Notes: generated by a model from the sequence alone, not told the origin. Shown: positions 26,723 to 36,085, numbered from the stretch's first letter. The stretch: 64,000 nt of DNA from Clostridiales bacterium SIT11 (GCA_001299455.1 CYUK01000003.1:1302001-1366000); one strand, 5' to 3'. Numbers and translations are program-made.

Positions 26723-27722
26723 GGTATCCCTCCTTTATTTTTTCAATTAATTTTTCCGTAAAGTCCATGGTGGACAGGGGACCTCCTAGGTCCTGGGTAG
26801 AGGTTTGGGGATTTCCTAAGAGGAGGCCCAGGCCGGACCGGATTTGGTCTCCATAGGTTTTTAGGTCCAGGTAGTCTAAGAGCATACTGGCCGATAAAAA
26901 GAAGGCCGTTGGGTTAACCAGGCCCTTGCCTGCAATATCAGGAGCCGTTCCATGGACCGATTCAAAAATGGCCATGTCATCTCCAATATTGGCCCCTGGC
27001 ACTAGGCCCAGGCCTCCAATAAGGCCGGCAGCCAGGTCGGATAAAATATCGCCATAGAGGTTTTCTGTGGCAATGACCCCAAATTGATAGGGGTTTAAAA
27101 CTAGCTGCATGGCCATATTGTCAACCAGGACTTCTTCTAAGGCAATGTCCGGATATTTTTTTGCCACATCCCGGCCGGCCCGTAAAAAGAGACCGTCAGT
27201 ATACTTCATAATATTGGCCTTGGTGACGATGGTCACCTTATCCTTGCCCATTTTTTGGGCATAGGCAAAGGCCTTGTCCACCAGGCGGTAGGACCCGTCG
27301 TAGGTAATGACCTTAATGGACCGGGCTTCCTTGTCAGAAACCCATTCTTCAATCCCCTGGTAGAGGTCCTCCGTATTTTCTCGGAAGATGACCAGGTCCA
27401 GGGCCCGGCCTTCTTCCCGGAAGCGGCCTCTTTCCACAATGGGCCGGATATTGGTATAGAGGTCATATTTTTTTCTAAGTTCCACATTTAGGGACCGGAA
27501 GCCTTCCCCAATGGGGGTGGTCATGGGCCCTTTTAAGGCCACTTTATTTTTTTCTAGGCTCTCAAAAAGGGAGTCAGGCAGGTAGGTCCCCGTCTTTTCA
27601 AAGTGGGCCTTGCCAGCTTCTTCTAGGTCGAAGTCCACAGGGATTTCCAGTTCATGAAATAAGTGGAGGAGGGCTTGGGCCAATTCTGGACCCACACCGT
27701 CTCCAGGAATTAAGGTAACCAT
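26715..27722 (-). CDS. icd: Isocitrate dehydrogenase (NAD-type, short form)
   Basis: A 335-aa beta-decarboxylating dehydrogenase that converts isocitrate to 2-oxoglutarate. It has the N-terminal TLIPGDGVGPE, the substrate segment FRSLNVELRKKYDLYTNIRP, FRENTEDLYQGIE, and the cofactor segment ESVHGTAPDIAGKGLVNPTA. This resembles the short NAD-dependent IDH group and the related isopropylmalate dehydrogenases. The neighbours aconitase and citrate synthase decide for IDH. The ATG follows GGAGG and directly abuts the aconitase stop. Confidence 0.9.
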   Translation of the reverse strand: MVTLIPGDGVGPELAQALLHLFHELEIPVDFDLEEAGKAHFEKTGTYLPDSLFESLEKNKVALKGPMTTPIGEGFRSLNVELRKKYDLYTNIRPIVERGRFREEGRALDLVIFRENTEDLYQGIEEWVSDKEARSIKVITYDGSYRLVDKAFAYAQKMGKDKVTIVTKANIMKYTDGLFLRAGRDVAKKYPDIALEEVLVDNMAMQLVLNPYQFGVIATENLYGDILSDLAAGLIGGLGLVPGANIGDDMAIFESVHGTAPDIAGKGLVNPTAFFLSASMLLDYLDLKTYGDQIRSGLGLLLGNPQTSTQDLGGPLSTMDFTEKLIEKIKEGYHG

Positions 27723-29642
27723 TTAGACCTCCAAATCTTTTGAATAGTTTAAGTTGCCGCCGGCATAGAGAATTTTTCGCTCTCTTTCAGACCCGGCAAA
27801 GAGGACAGGGAAGGAAGTATTTTTTCCTTGGTTTTGTACTAGGAGTCTGCCGGTTTCCAGGCCTTTCTTGAGGTCTTCAAGGACTAAGACATCGCCTTCT
27901 TGGATGGCTTCATAGTCCTTGGGGTTTTCAAAAACCAGGGGAAGGATGCCGGAGTTAATGAGATTGGACCGGTGGATTCGGGCAAAACTTTTGGCCAGGA
28001 CAGCCTTGACTCCCAGGTAAAGGGGAACCAGAGCGGCATGTTCCCGGGAAGACCCTTGGCCGTAATTTTCCCCAGCTACAATCAAGCCACCTTCATGGGC
28101 CTTGGCCCGGTCAAAAAAGTCGTCCACCAAGGTGGTAAAGGCATAATGGGCCAGGTGGGGAATATTGGACCGGTAGGGAAGAAGGCCTGCATGGGAGGGG
28201 ACAATATCATCTGTCGTCACATTGTCCTTGACCTTTAAGAGGACACTTTTCTCCATGGATTCTTCTAGGGGATGGTTTAAGGGGAAGGGCTTAATATTTG
28301 GACCCATGACCAGGTCCTTTCGCCGGTCCTCTAAATTTTCCAGAGGGAAGACAAAATAGTCATCCACGTGGGTATAGGAAGTGGCCTCTTGGACTTCTGT
28401 CTTGGGAGGGAGGGTGAGGTAGCCAGTCAGGGCAGAAGCGGCTGCAGTTTCCGGACTCACCAGGTAGACAGAGGCATCCTTGGTTCCAGACCGGCCCTTG
28501 AAGTTCCGGTTAAAGGTCCGCAGGGAAATACCGCCAGACTTAGGCGCTTGGCCCATGCCGATACAGGGACCACAGGCAGATTCCAAAATTCGGGCTCCGG
28601 CCCCAATCATGGAGGCCAGGTTTCCGTTTTCTGCCAATTCCTTTAAAATGTTGGCAGATCCGGGGCTGATGACCAGGGACACGTCCTTGTGGACTTTTTT
28701 TCCGTCTAAAATTTGGGCCACCTTGGCCATGTCTCTTAGGGAGGAATTCGTACAGGATCCAATAGCCACTTGGTCCACTTTTAGGTCTTGGATGTCCTTG
28801 ACAGGGACCACAGCATCAGGACTGTGGGGCTTGGCCACCATGGGTTCAATTTCACTTAAGTTTAGGTCCAAACGGGCGTCGTAAGTGGCATCGGAATCCG
28901 GTCCCAGGGGACGGTAGTCTTCTTCCCGGTGGTGGGCCTTTAAAAATTCCCAGGTCCGTTCATCTGAGGGGAAGATGGAGGTGGTGGCGCCCAGTTCCGC
29001 TCCCATATTACAAATCGTGGCTCGGTCAGTGACAGACAGGGATTTCACGCCTTCTCCGGTATATTCCATAATATAGCCAACGCCTCCCTTGACGGAAAGT
29101 TTTTGTAAAACCGTTAAGATCACATCTTTTGCATTACAATTTTCTGGAAGCTGGCCACTTAGGTGGATTTCATAGACCTTGGGGAGGGTGAAAAAGTAAA
29201 AGCCCTTGGCCATGGCAATGGCAACATCCAGGCCGCCGGCTCCAATGGCCAGGGCCCCCAGGCCGCCATCTGTGGGGGTGTGGGAGTCAGACCCAATAAG
29301 GCTCAGGCCAGGCTTGCCAAAGCGTTCCAGGTGGACTTGGTGGCAGATGCCTCCGCCGGGCTTGGAAAAGACCAGGCCATATTTTTCAGCTGCAGACTGG
29401 ATAAAGGCATGGTCGTCGGCATTTTCGAAACTTGCCTGGAGCATATTGTGGTCAATATAGGCCACAGAAAGGTCCGTAGCAACTTCTTTGACATCCAGGG
29501 CCTCCAACTGGAGATAGACCATTGTTCCTGTAGAATCTTGGGTTAGGGTTTGGTTAATAGAAATACAAACCTCACTTCCTGGAACCATGTCTCCAGAAAG
29601 AAGGTGGTCTTTAATAATTTTATAGCTTAAAGAATAGGCCAT
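27723..29642 (-). CDS. acn: Aconitate hydratase
   Basis: A 639-aa [4Fe-4S] enzyme that isomerises citrate to isocitrate. Cluster ligands are Cys in IGSCTNSS and the two Cys in ESACGPCIGMGQ. The short length and LSGDMVPGSEVCISINQTLTQDSTGT start fit the mitochondrial-type/short aconitase group. The C-terminal swivel domain has GENYGQGSSREHAALVPLYLG-like sequence. It is the first gene of the operon; with the next two genes it supplies 2-oxoglutarate, most likely for glutamate synthesis. Confidence 0.95.
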   Translation of the reverse strand: MAYSLSYKIIKDHLLSGDMVPGSEVCISINQTLTQDSTGTMVYLQLEALDVKEVATDLSVAYIDHNMLQASFENADDHAFIQSAAEKYGLVFSKPGGGICHQVHLERFGKPGLSLIGSDSHTPTDGGLGALAIGAGGLDVAIAMAKGFYFFTLPKVYEIHLSGQLPENCNAKDVILTVLQKLSVKGGVGYIMEYTGEGVKSLSVTDRATICNMGAELGATTSIFPSDERTWEFLKAHHREEDYRPLGPDSDATYDARLDLNLSEIEPMVAKPHSPDAVVPVKDIQDLKVDQVAIGSCTNSSLRDMAKVAQILDGKKVHKDVSLVISPGSANILKELAENGNLASMIGAGARILESACGPCIGMGQAPKSGGISLRTFNRNFKGRSGTKDASVYLVSPETAAASALTGYLTLPPKTEVQEATSYTHVDDYFVFPLENLEDRRKDLVMGPNIKPFPLNHPLEESMEKSVLLKVKDNVTTDDIVPSHAGLLPYRSNIPHLAHYAFTTLVDDFFDRAKAHEGGLIVAGENYGQGSSREHAALVPLYLGVKAVLAKSFARIHRSNLINSGILPLVFENPKDYEAIQEGDVLVLEDLKKGLETGRLLVQNQGKNTSFPVLFAGSERERKILYAGGNLNYSKDLEV

Positions 29643-29674
29643 GGTAGACTCCTTTCAAAATAGATAATAGCTTT

Positions 29675-29703
29675 ATTTTACTTGAACTCAGGGGATTTTT
29701 CAA
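29675..29703 (-). promoter_or_regulatory. Promoter of the aconitase-IDH-citrate synthase operon
   Basis: On the minus strand TTGAAA (29703-29698), a 17-nt spacer and TAAAAT (29680-29675). Confidence 0.7.
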
Positions 29704-29774
29704 TGGAGGAATCAAGGAAGAAAGAGTGTTTTAATAAATTAAAGGAGAAAATAGGTAAATTCAGGGCTTTCCAA

Positions 29775-29820
29775 AATAAAAAAAGATAGGGACCTAGAGG
29801 AAGGCCCCTAGGTCCCTAGA
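29775..29820 (-). terminator. Terminator after the stalk-domain protein gene
   Basis: On the minus strand a GGGACCTAG arm pairs with CTAGGTCCC or near-copies around a GC-rich inner part, followed by TATC and a T run. Confidence 0.8.
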
Positions 29821-29829
29821 TTTCATGAT

Positions 29830-30804
29830 TTAATTTTCAGTAATTTTCTTCATTAAGTTGCCAAGAGTGGAGTCCATAAAGAGCCGGTCCTTCTTGGTGT
29901 TTAAAAAATCTTCCACATCTTTTTTTGGTGTAAAGGCTTCTCCCTTGATTTCTGCCGACATTTGGTCCACAATTTGCCGGGTGAGGACGGAAAAGTCGGT
30001 CATTTTACTAGTTAGGTTGACAGCGGCATTCTTGTCATCGGCTAAAAAGGCAGCCTTGGAATCTTCAATCATGCTGGGAAGGGCGGACGTAAGTTTACAG
30101 AAAAGATCGTGGGTTTCCTTAAACTTTCCAGGAGGAGTTAAGGCTTCCAAAGACTTGGCTGTGGAAACAAGTTGCGATCCGGTTTCGCTTAATTTTCGAG
30201 CCACTTCCATTTTACTGTACTTGGAAAAGTCTCTAAAGGAGAGGTTCCGGAAGTCCTTTAATTGGGCTACAAGCTGTTGCTGTCCCTTGTCAAAGGCTAG
30301 GACATAGGCTTTTTCTTCAGGACTTAACTTAGAGAGGTCCACCCCTTGAGTAAAGGAATAGACATCCTTGGGGTCTTCGGTAGTCATTTTACTGGTAATG
30401 AGGACAATTTTTTCCTTTTGGTTCCAGTCTACATCGGCTCCTAAATTTTCTGCCACAAAACGAATGGGAACAAGAGTCCGGTTATTTTTTGCATAGGGAG
30501 CCACATCCATGGTTTTCTTTTGGCCGTTGACTTCCAGGTCCTTCTTGTCAATCCAGAGGCGGATGGTGTCCTTGTCCTTGGAAATATCGACCCGTTGGTC
30601 TTTTTGGACCCAGTTAACTTCATATTTAAGTTCTTCAGAAACAAAGCGAAGGGGGACAAAAGTCCTTTCTTGCTTAACTTCTGGAGGGACATCGGTTTTT
30701 AATTCCTTGCCGTTAACATGGATTTTAATATTCATGGCGGCCAGGACAGGTTGGGTGAGAAGAGTCATGGCCAGGGCCAGGCTCAGGATGGTTTTCTTTT
30801 TCAT
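29830..30804 (-). CDS. Exported copper amine oxidase N-terminal (stalk) domain protein
   Basis: A 324-aa exported protein. A signal peptide (MKKKTILSLALAMTLLTQPVLA) is followed by two stalk-type repeats, each with an RTFVPLRFVSEEL or RTLVPIRFVAENLGADVDW segment (about 25-135). The remaining 190 residues are helical and not recognised. The start at 30804 leaves about 9 nt to AAAGGA. These stalk domains are common on surface proteins of anaerobic Bacillota and are unrelated to amine oxidation here. It follows a lipoprotein gene by about 30 bp. Confidence 0.8.
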   Translation of the reverse strand: MKKKTILSLALAMTLLTQPVLAAMNIKIHVNGKELKTDVPPEVKQERTFVPLRFVSEELKYEVNWVQKDQRVDISKDKDTIRLWIDKKDLEVNGQKKTMDVAPYAKNNRTLVPIRFVAENLGADVDWNQKEKIVLITSKMTTEDPKDVYSFTQGVDLSKLSPEEKAYVLAFDKGQQQLVAQLKDFRNLSFRDFSKYSKMEVARKLSETGSQLVSTAKSLEALTPPGKFKETHDLFCKLTSALPSMIEDSKAAFLADDKNAAVNLTSKMTDFSVLTRQIVDQMSAEIKGEAFTPKKDVEDFLNTKKDRLFMDSTLGNLMKKITEN

Positions 30805-30833
30805 AGAATACATTTCCTTTCTTTTACTTAAGC

Positions 30834-31589
30834 TTAATCGGTATCTTTAGATGAAGACTTTCTGTTCGAAGAGGACTCACTTGTTTTCTTAGATTCTGTG
30901 TCTTCAGCATCATTACTAGATTTTTTTCTAGTTTTACTAGAGGAGGTCCTGTCTTCTGACCCACTGGAGGATTTTCCTTCATCTAGAGAAGTTTTTTTCG
31001 AGGAGGTCTTATCCTCTTTTTGGACAGAATCCTTAGACTTAGAAGATCTCTTTTCTTCGTCTTCCTGGGTCTTAATGGTTTGGGTTCTTTTGGTCTTCGT
31101 CGTATCCGATTTATTGTAGGTTCTTTCCACATAGTCTAGGATGGTGTCATTTTTTGTGGCCACTTCCACTACAGCATCCAGGGCTGTGGGCACAATATTG
31201 CCATCTTCGTCATCCTTGTAAAAAATGAGGTACTCCTTGTTGGTGGATAAATTTTTCGGTTGGGGAAATTCAATATTGGATAGAGACCCCTTGTAATTAT
31301 CCAGGATGGTGAGCTCTGTTTGGCCATCTCCCAGTTGAGTGAGCTTCACCCGGCTAATATAGTCGGAGGCCACCATTAGCTTTCTCATTCCCGACCGGGT
31401 TGTATAGTCCCCGAGACTTTTTTCAGGGGATGTTTTTATAGAGTTTTGGGTTTTACTTTCCAGTTCTTGGCTTTGCTTGGGCTTTTGAGAGGTTTCTCCC
31501 TGGACCTTGGAATCCTTGGTGTCCTTATTTCCACAGGCAGTTGTAATCAAGGCTAAGGATAGACCGGTAATAATAAAGGCTTTTTTCAT
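30834..31589 (-). CDS. Lipoprotein with Ser/Lys-rich tail, function unknown
   Basis: A 251-aa lipoprotein with lipobox TTACG after a short signal peptide. A folded central part (about 60-165, with TRSGMRKLMVASDYISRVKL and KEYLIFYKDDEDGNIV) precedes a 90-residue tail of low complexity rich in Ser, Lys, Glu and Thr (SSKKTSLDEGKSSSGSEDRT-like). The start at 31589 is set by GGAGG 6 nt upstream. The tail may span the cell wall. Same operon as the stalk protein. Confidence 0.7.
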   Translation of the reverse strand: MKKAFIITGLSLALITTACGNKDTKDSKVQGETSQKPKQSQELESKTQNSIKTSPEKSLGDYTTRSGMRKLMVASDYISRVKLTQLGDGQTELTILDNYKGSLSNIEFPQPKNLSTNKEYLIFYKDDEDGNIVPTALDAVVEVATKNDTILDYVERTYNKSDTTKTKRTQTIKTQEDEEKRSSKSKDSVQKEDKTSSKKTSLDEGKSSSGSEDRTSSSKTRKKSSNDAEDTESKKTSESSSNRKSSSKDTD

Positions 31590-31624
31590 CTTGCTCCTCC
31601 ATGATTTTTTCAACTCTTTTCCTC

Positions 31625-31633
31625 ATTATATCA
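31625..31633 (-). promoter_or_regulatory. Extended -10 promoter of the lipoprotein/stalk operon
   Basis: On the minus strand TGATATAAT, with the -10 at 31630-31625. The -35 position holds only TTTCAT. Confidence 0.6.
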
Positions 31634-31706
31634 CAGGCCATCTGAAAATGAAAAGAGAAGGGAGGCTCTTCTTAAAGAAGAAAATCAACGAGGTCGGGAC
31701 AAACTG

Positions 31707-31715
31707 TGGTATAAT
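31707..31715 (+). promoter_or_regulatory. Extended -10 promoter of glmM
   Basis: TGGTATAAT with the -10 at 31710-31715. No good -35 upstream. Confidence 0.65.
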
Positions 31716-31772
31716 AAAAGTAACTAATTAGGATAGAAATGAAAAAATAGGAATAAAAGGAGATTCTATACA

Positions 31773-33110
31773 TTGAGGAAATTATTCGGTACTGACGGGA
31801 TTCGTGGAATCGCCGGAGACGTTTTAACTGGAGAATTGGCTTTTTCTGTAGCCAAGGCAGCAGGACAAGTCCTGGGAGAAAGGGGAGGTCGAGTCCTTAT
31901 TGGGACGGACACCCGGGGATCTGCCCAAATGCTGGAAACAGCCCTGGCCTCAGGCTTTATGACCATGGGTATGGATGTGACTCTTGTGGGCGTCATTCCG
32001 ACACCAGGGGTGGCCTATCTCACAAGAAAACACCAATATACCTGTGGCGTGGTTATTTCAGCCAGCCACAATCCTTATGAATACAATGGGATTAAATTTT
32101 TCTCCAAGGAAGGCTATAAGCTTCCTGATGAAGTGGAAGAAGAAATGGAAGCCTATATTTTAGGAGAAAAAGAAGTAGACCCTGTGGAAGATTTTGGCCA
32201 TTATGACCACAACCCAGACCTGGTCAAGGAATACACCCACTACCTCCAATCTCTTTGCCCCCACCATTTAGAGGGAATGAAAATTGCCCTAGACTGTGGC
32301 AATGGCGCTCTGTCGAAAATTGCTCCCTATGTCTTCACCTCTCTAGGGGCCAATGTTTTTGCCCTCAACACCAACCCAGATGGGAAAAATATTAATGCCG
32401 ACTGTGGGTCCACCAACCCAACAATTATCCAAAACCTGGTCCTGTCCACAGGAGCCCAAGTGGGTTTTTCCTTTGACGGAGATGCAGACCGGATTATTGC
32501 CGTGGATGAAAAGGGCCGCCAGGTAGATGGGGACCACATCCTGGCTATTTGTGCCAGCTACTTAAAGGAAAAGAACCAGCTGCCCGGCGGCGTGGTCGCC
32601 ACCATTATGTCCAACCTGGGTCTTCGGAAGTACCTGGAATCCATTGGAGTGGACTTTGTGGAAAGTAAGGTGGGAGACCGGTATGTCCTGGAAGAAATGT
32701 TGAAAAATAACTATGTCCTAGGGGGCGAGCAATCAGGCCATATTATCTTTACAGACTACAATACGACAGGAGATGGTTTGGCTACTGGCATTCACCTAGT
32801 GGAAGTCCTCTTGGAAACTGGAAGGACTCTATCCAGCCTAAGTGACCAAATGGTCACCTACCCTCAAGTCTTACAAAATGCCCAAGTGGCTGAAGACAAA
32901 AAGAGAACCTACCAAGAAAATGAAATTATTATGAAGGCCATTGAAGCCATTAATAAAAAATACCAAGGAAATGGCCGGGTGGTCATCCGTCCTTCTGGAA
33001 CAGAACCCCTGGTCCGGGTCATGTTAGAAGGAACCGATGTTGTGGAAATGGAAGAAGACGTCCGTGTCCTGGTACGGGTGATTGAAGAGCAAATAGGGGG
33101 GAACCTATGA
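31773..33110 (+). CDS. glmM: Phosphoglucosamine mutase
   Basis: A 445-aa enzyme that converts glucosamine-6-phosphate to glucosamine-1-phosphate for UDP-GlcNAc and cell wall synthesis. It opens with KLFGTDGIRG. The active-site phosphoserine lies in VISASHNPYEYNG (about residue 98), the metal loop is FDGDADR (about 232), and sugar and phosphate loops are GEQSGH and RPSGTEPLVRV. TTG start, supported by AAAGGAG 8 nt upstream. It overlaps the DegV gene by 4 bp. Confidence 0.96.
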   Translation: MRKLFGTDGIRGIAGDVLTGELAFSVAKAAGQVLGERGGRVLIGTDTRGSAQMLETALASGFMTMGMDVTLVGVIPTPGVAYLTRKHQYTCGVVISASHNPYEYNGIKFFSKEGYKLPDEVEEEMEAYILGEKEVDPVEDFGHYDHNPDLVKEYTHYLQSLCPHHLEGMKIALDCGNGALSKIAPYVFTSLGANVFALNTNPDGKNINADCGSTNPTIIQNLVLSTGAQVGFSFDGDADRIIAVDEKGRQVDGDHILAICASYLKEKNQLPGGVVATIMSNLGLRKYLESIGVDFVESKVGDRYVLEEMLKNNYVLGGEQSGHIIFTDYNTTGDGLATGIHLVEVLLETGRTLSSLSDQMVTYPQVLQNAQVAEDKKRTYQENEIIMKAIEAINKKYQGNGRVVIRPSGTEPLVRVMLEGTDVVEMEEDVRVLVRVIEEQIGGNL

Positions 33111-33958
33111 AATATCAAATTATTGGGGACTCAGGCCTAGACTTAAATGAGACCTTGAAGGCGGAAATGAACCTAAAAACCATCCCCTTCACGATTTACG
33201 TGGAAAATGAGGAACTGGTAGACAATGATCCCAGCAAGTTAGAAGAAGGAAGAAACCGCATCTATGCTTCTCGGGAAGCAGTCCGGTCCGGCTGTCCTTC
33301 CCCCTATACCTATGAAGAAGCCTATGAAGAGGTCTTTTCCCAGGGCCAGGCTGAAGGAATTTTTGTCGTAACCCTATCCAGTAAACTTTCAGGATCCTTT
33401 AATTCAGCCAATCTAGCGGCCAAGAGCTACAAGGAGGCCCATCCGGAGGCGAAAATCCATGTTTTTGACTCCCTTTCAGCTTCTGCAGGAGAAACCAATG
33501 TGGCCTACTACCTCTATAAGCTGGAAAACCAGGGCCTGGACTTTGATGAAATCGTAGAAAAGGGAGAAAATTATGTCCATGCTATGCGGACCTTTTTTAT
33601 CCTGGAAAGGATGGATATCCTTATCCGCAATGGGCGGATTAAAAAAACTGCCGGCCTTCTTGCCAAAACCCTAAAGATTAAGCCCATTATGATGGGGAAA
33701 GAAGGGGAAATCAGCCTCTATGAAATGAGCCGGGGCTTTAAAAAATCCCTGGTAAAACTAGCTGAAGGGATTGGAAATGAAGTTGAAGAAACCAAGGGGC
33801 GGATTTTATTTATTTCCCACACCCGGGGCTTGGAAAAGGCCCAGTTCTTTAAGAAAAAAGTAGAAGAACTCTATGATTTTGACGAAATCCATATTGTGGA
33901 AAGTTCCCTTTTAGCCTCCACTTATGCAGATGACGGGGGAATTGTGGTTGCTTTTTAA
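33107..33958 (+). CDS. DegV family fatty acid-binding protein
   Basis: A 283-aa DegV/FakB-type protein. The N-terminal segment IIGDSGLDLN, the loop VTLSSKLSGSFNSANLAA and the C-terminal HTRGLEKAQFF fit the family, which holds a fatty acid for phosphorylation by FakA. No fakA gene lies in the window. Translationally coupled to glmM (ATGA). Confidence 0.9.
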   Translation: MKYQIIGDSGLDLNETLKAEMNLKTIPFTIYVENEELVDNDPSKLEEGRNRIYASREAVRSGCPSPYTYEEAYEEVFSQGQAEGIFVVTLSSKLSGSFNSANLAAKSYKEAHPEAKIHVFDSLSASAGETNVAYYLYKLENQGLDFDEIVEKGENYVHAMRTFFILERMDILIRNGRIKKTAGLLAKTLKIKPIMMGKEGEISLYEMSRGFKKSLVKLAEGIGNEVEETKGRILFISHTRGLEKAQFFKKKVEELYDFDEIHIVESSLLASTYADDGGIVVAF

Positions 33959-33961
33959 GAG

Positions 33962-33986
33962 AGTCTATCTAGGGATAGACTTTTTT
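33962..33986 (+). terminator. Terminator of the glmM-degV operon
   Basis: AGTCTATC (33962-33969) pairs with GATAGACT (33974-33981), followed by six T. Confidence 0.88.
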
Positions 33987-34029
33987 ATGGAAAAATAGCC
34001 GCAGTAGACTAGTAAATATCTAGAAAAAG

Positions 34030-34058
34030 TTGATTTTATAGTCGGTTTATTGTATGAT
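34030..34058 (+). promoter_or_regulatory. Promoter of tuf
   Basis: TTGATT (34030-34035), a 17-nt spacer and TATGAT (34053-34058). Confidence 0.75.
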
Positions 34059-34100
34059 AAAGACAAATTAAAAATCATTTCTTAAATATAGGAGGAAACC

Positions 34101-35294
34101 ATGGCAAAAGAAAAATTTGAAAGAACGAAACCACACGTTAACATTGGAACCATCGGTCACGTTGACCACGGAAAAACCACATTAACCGCTGCAATTACCC
34201 TTGTTTTAAACAAGCGCTTTGGGTCTGGTGAATTTGTAGACTACGCAAACATTGACAAGGCACCAGAAGAAAGAGAACGTGGAATCACCATTTCTACCTC
34301 TCACGTAGAATACGAAACAGAAAACCGTCACTATGCCCACGTAGACTGCCCAGGCCATGCCGACTATGTTAAAAACATGATTACAGGAGCCGCACAAATG
34401 GACGGAGCCATCCTTGTAGTATCCGCAGCCGACGGCCCCATGCCCCAAACCCGTGAACACATCCTACTTTCCCGTCAAGTAGGTGTCCCAAAAATTGTAG
34501 TCTTCCTAAACAAAGAAGACCAAGTGGACGACCCAGAACTGATCGAACTTGTGGAAATGGAAGTTCGTGACCTCTTAAACGAATACGAATTTGACGGAGA
34601 CGAAACACCAATCGTTGTTGGATCCGCCCTAAAAGCCCTAGAAGATCCAGACGGAGAATGGGGAGATAAAATCGTAAAACTTATGGAAGAAGTAGACGCC
34701 TACATTCCAGCCCCCGTACGTGACACAGACCACCCCTTCCTAATGCCCGTAGAAGACATCTTCTCCATTACAGGCCGGGGAACCGTAGCCACAGGCCGGG
34801 TAGAACGCGGCGTTGTAAAAGTAAACGACAACGTAGAAATCGTCGGCTTAACCGAAGAAAAGAGAACCGTCGTCGTCACAGGCGTAGAAATGTTCAAGAA
34901 AATGCTTGACGAAGCCCAAGCCGGAGACAACATCGGCGTACTATTACGTGGAGTCCAAAGAAATGAAATCGAACGTGGCCAAGTACTAGCCCAACCCGGA
35001 ACCATCCAACCCCACACAAAATTTGAAGCCGAAGTATACGTCCTAACCAAAGAAGAAGGCGGACGTCATACCCCCTTCTTTAACGGCTATAGACCCCAAT
35101 TCTACTTCAGAACCACAGACGTAACAGGAGACATCCAACTAGCCGAAGGCGTAGAAATGGTTATGCCAGGAGATAACGCAACCTTTACCGTAACCCTAAT
35201 CACCCCTATCGCTATGGACGAAGGACTTCGCTTCGCCATTCGTGAAGGTGGCCGGACAGTAGGTGCTGGCGTTGTATCCAAGCTTTTAAGCTAA
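34101..35294 (+). CDS. tuf: Elongation factor Tu
   Basis: A 397-aa GTPase that delivers aminoacyl-tRNA to the ribosome. G1 is GHVDHGKT (19-26), G3 DCPGHADY (about 81), G4 NKED (about 136), with two beta-barrel domains behind. It sits alone, not in a str operon, with its own promoter and terminator. Codon use differs from its neighbours: Arg is mostly CGT rather than CGG, and A/C-ending codons dominate from about 34400 on, as expected for very high expression. Confidence 0.98.
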   Translation: MAKEKFERTKPHVNIGTIGHVDHGKTTLTAAITLVLNKRFGSGEFVDYANIDKAPEERERGITISTSHVEYETENRHYAHVDCPGHADYVKNMITGAAQMDGAILVVSAADGPMPQTREHILLSRQVGVPKIVVFLNKEDQVDDPELIELVEMEVRDLLNEYEFDGDETPIVVGSALKALEDPDGEWGDKIVKLMEEVDAYIPAPVRDTDHPFLMPVEDIFSITGRGTVATGRVERGVVKVNDNVEIVGLTEEKRTVVVTGVEMFKKMLDEAQAGDNIGVLLRGVQRNEIERGQVLAQPGTIQPHTKFEAEVYVLTKEEGGRHTPFFNGYRPQFYFRTTDVTGDIQLAEGVEMVMPGDNATFTVTLITPIAMDEGLRFAIREGGRTVGAGVVSKLLS

Positions 35295-35311
35295 GTTTAA
35301 AAAGAACATGG

Positions 35312-35343
35312 AGGTGGCTTGCCAAGGGCAGGTCACCTTTTTT
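35312..35343 (+). terminator. Terminator of tuf
   Basis: A 12-bp stem with two G-U pairs (35312-35323 with 35327-35338), a 3-nt loop and a T run. Confidence 0.88.
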
Positions 35344-35375
35344 AATGGAAAAAAGGCCTTTAAAGAGGAGGGCAT

Positions 35376-36077
35376 ATGGAAAAACAAGAAAAAATATACA
35401 AGACAAGCCGGATTATCTTTCTAGGCTTTATCGTCCTGGACTTGGTTTTTTATTTGATGACCAGGAGGGGGAGGACCTTCAGCTCCTATCTCTGGGGAAT
35501 TCTGTTATTGGGAACCGTCTTTTCCGGGGAGGTCTTCCTAAAGTCTCGGCCGATTATGAACTTTTTAAATCCTCAAAACCAGGACCCTGTCCGCCAAGAA
35601 ATCTTCCAGGAAGGGGCCACATTTTTCCCAGAAAATGGAAGAGTTTTGGAAGTGGCCTGGGACCGGTCTCTCTGGAGTGAAGAACTATTAAAAGAAGAAA
35701 GTCCCCAGGACCTAAGCCTTCTTTGCCTTTCAAAAGAACCAGATTTGGAGGACACAGACCTTGAAAGCTTCAGTCCCGAAGAAGTTCCTAGGGGGACCTG
35801 GGACTTTGTTTTTTGCAACAACCTCTATGGCCAGGTCTATGGAACTGAAAATCCCCTAAAGGACCTCACTTCCTACCTGAAGCCGGGAGGAGAGCTTGTC
35901 CTTTTGGATACCGAGCCTTCCTGGCCCTGGAGGGGAAGGCCGGCGAGGGAAAAATTGGAAGATTTAGGCCTCCTTCTCCTATCAAAAAAGTCCTTAAAAT
36001 CCCTAAGAATTAAAAAGACCAGGGGCCGGCGGGCCATTTTGAAAGATGGTTACCGGGCCCTTTACAGGAAAAAATAA
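35376..36077 (+). CDS. Membrane-anchored methyltransferase-like protein
   Basis: A 233-aa protein with two N-terminal helices (about 12-28 and 37-52) and a cytoplasmic part. The segment GTWDFVFCNNLYGQVYGTEN, then LKDLTSYLKPGGELVLLDTE, looks like the second half of a Rossmann SAM-dependent methyltransferase. The SAM-binding glycine motif is absent; GRVLEVAWD (about 88) stands where it would be. It may be a degenerate or repurposed methyltransferase. No neighbour clarifies its role. Confidence 0.55.
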   Translation: MEKQEKIYKTSRIIFLGFIVLDLVFYLMTRRGRTFSSYLWGILLLGTVFSGEVFLKSRPIMNFLNPQNQDPVRQEIFQEGATFFPENGRVLEVAWDRSLWSEELLKEESPQDLSLLCLSKEPDLEDTDLESFSPEEVPRGTWDFVFCNNLYGQVYGTENPLKDLTSYLKPGGELVLLDTEPSWPWRGRPAREKLEDLGLLLLSKKSLKSLRIKKTRGRRAILKDGYRALYRKK

Positions 36078-36085
36078 AAAAATCG

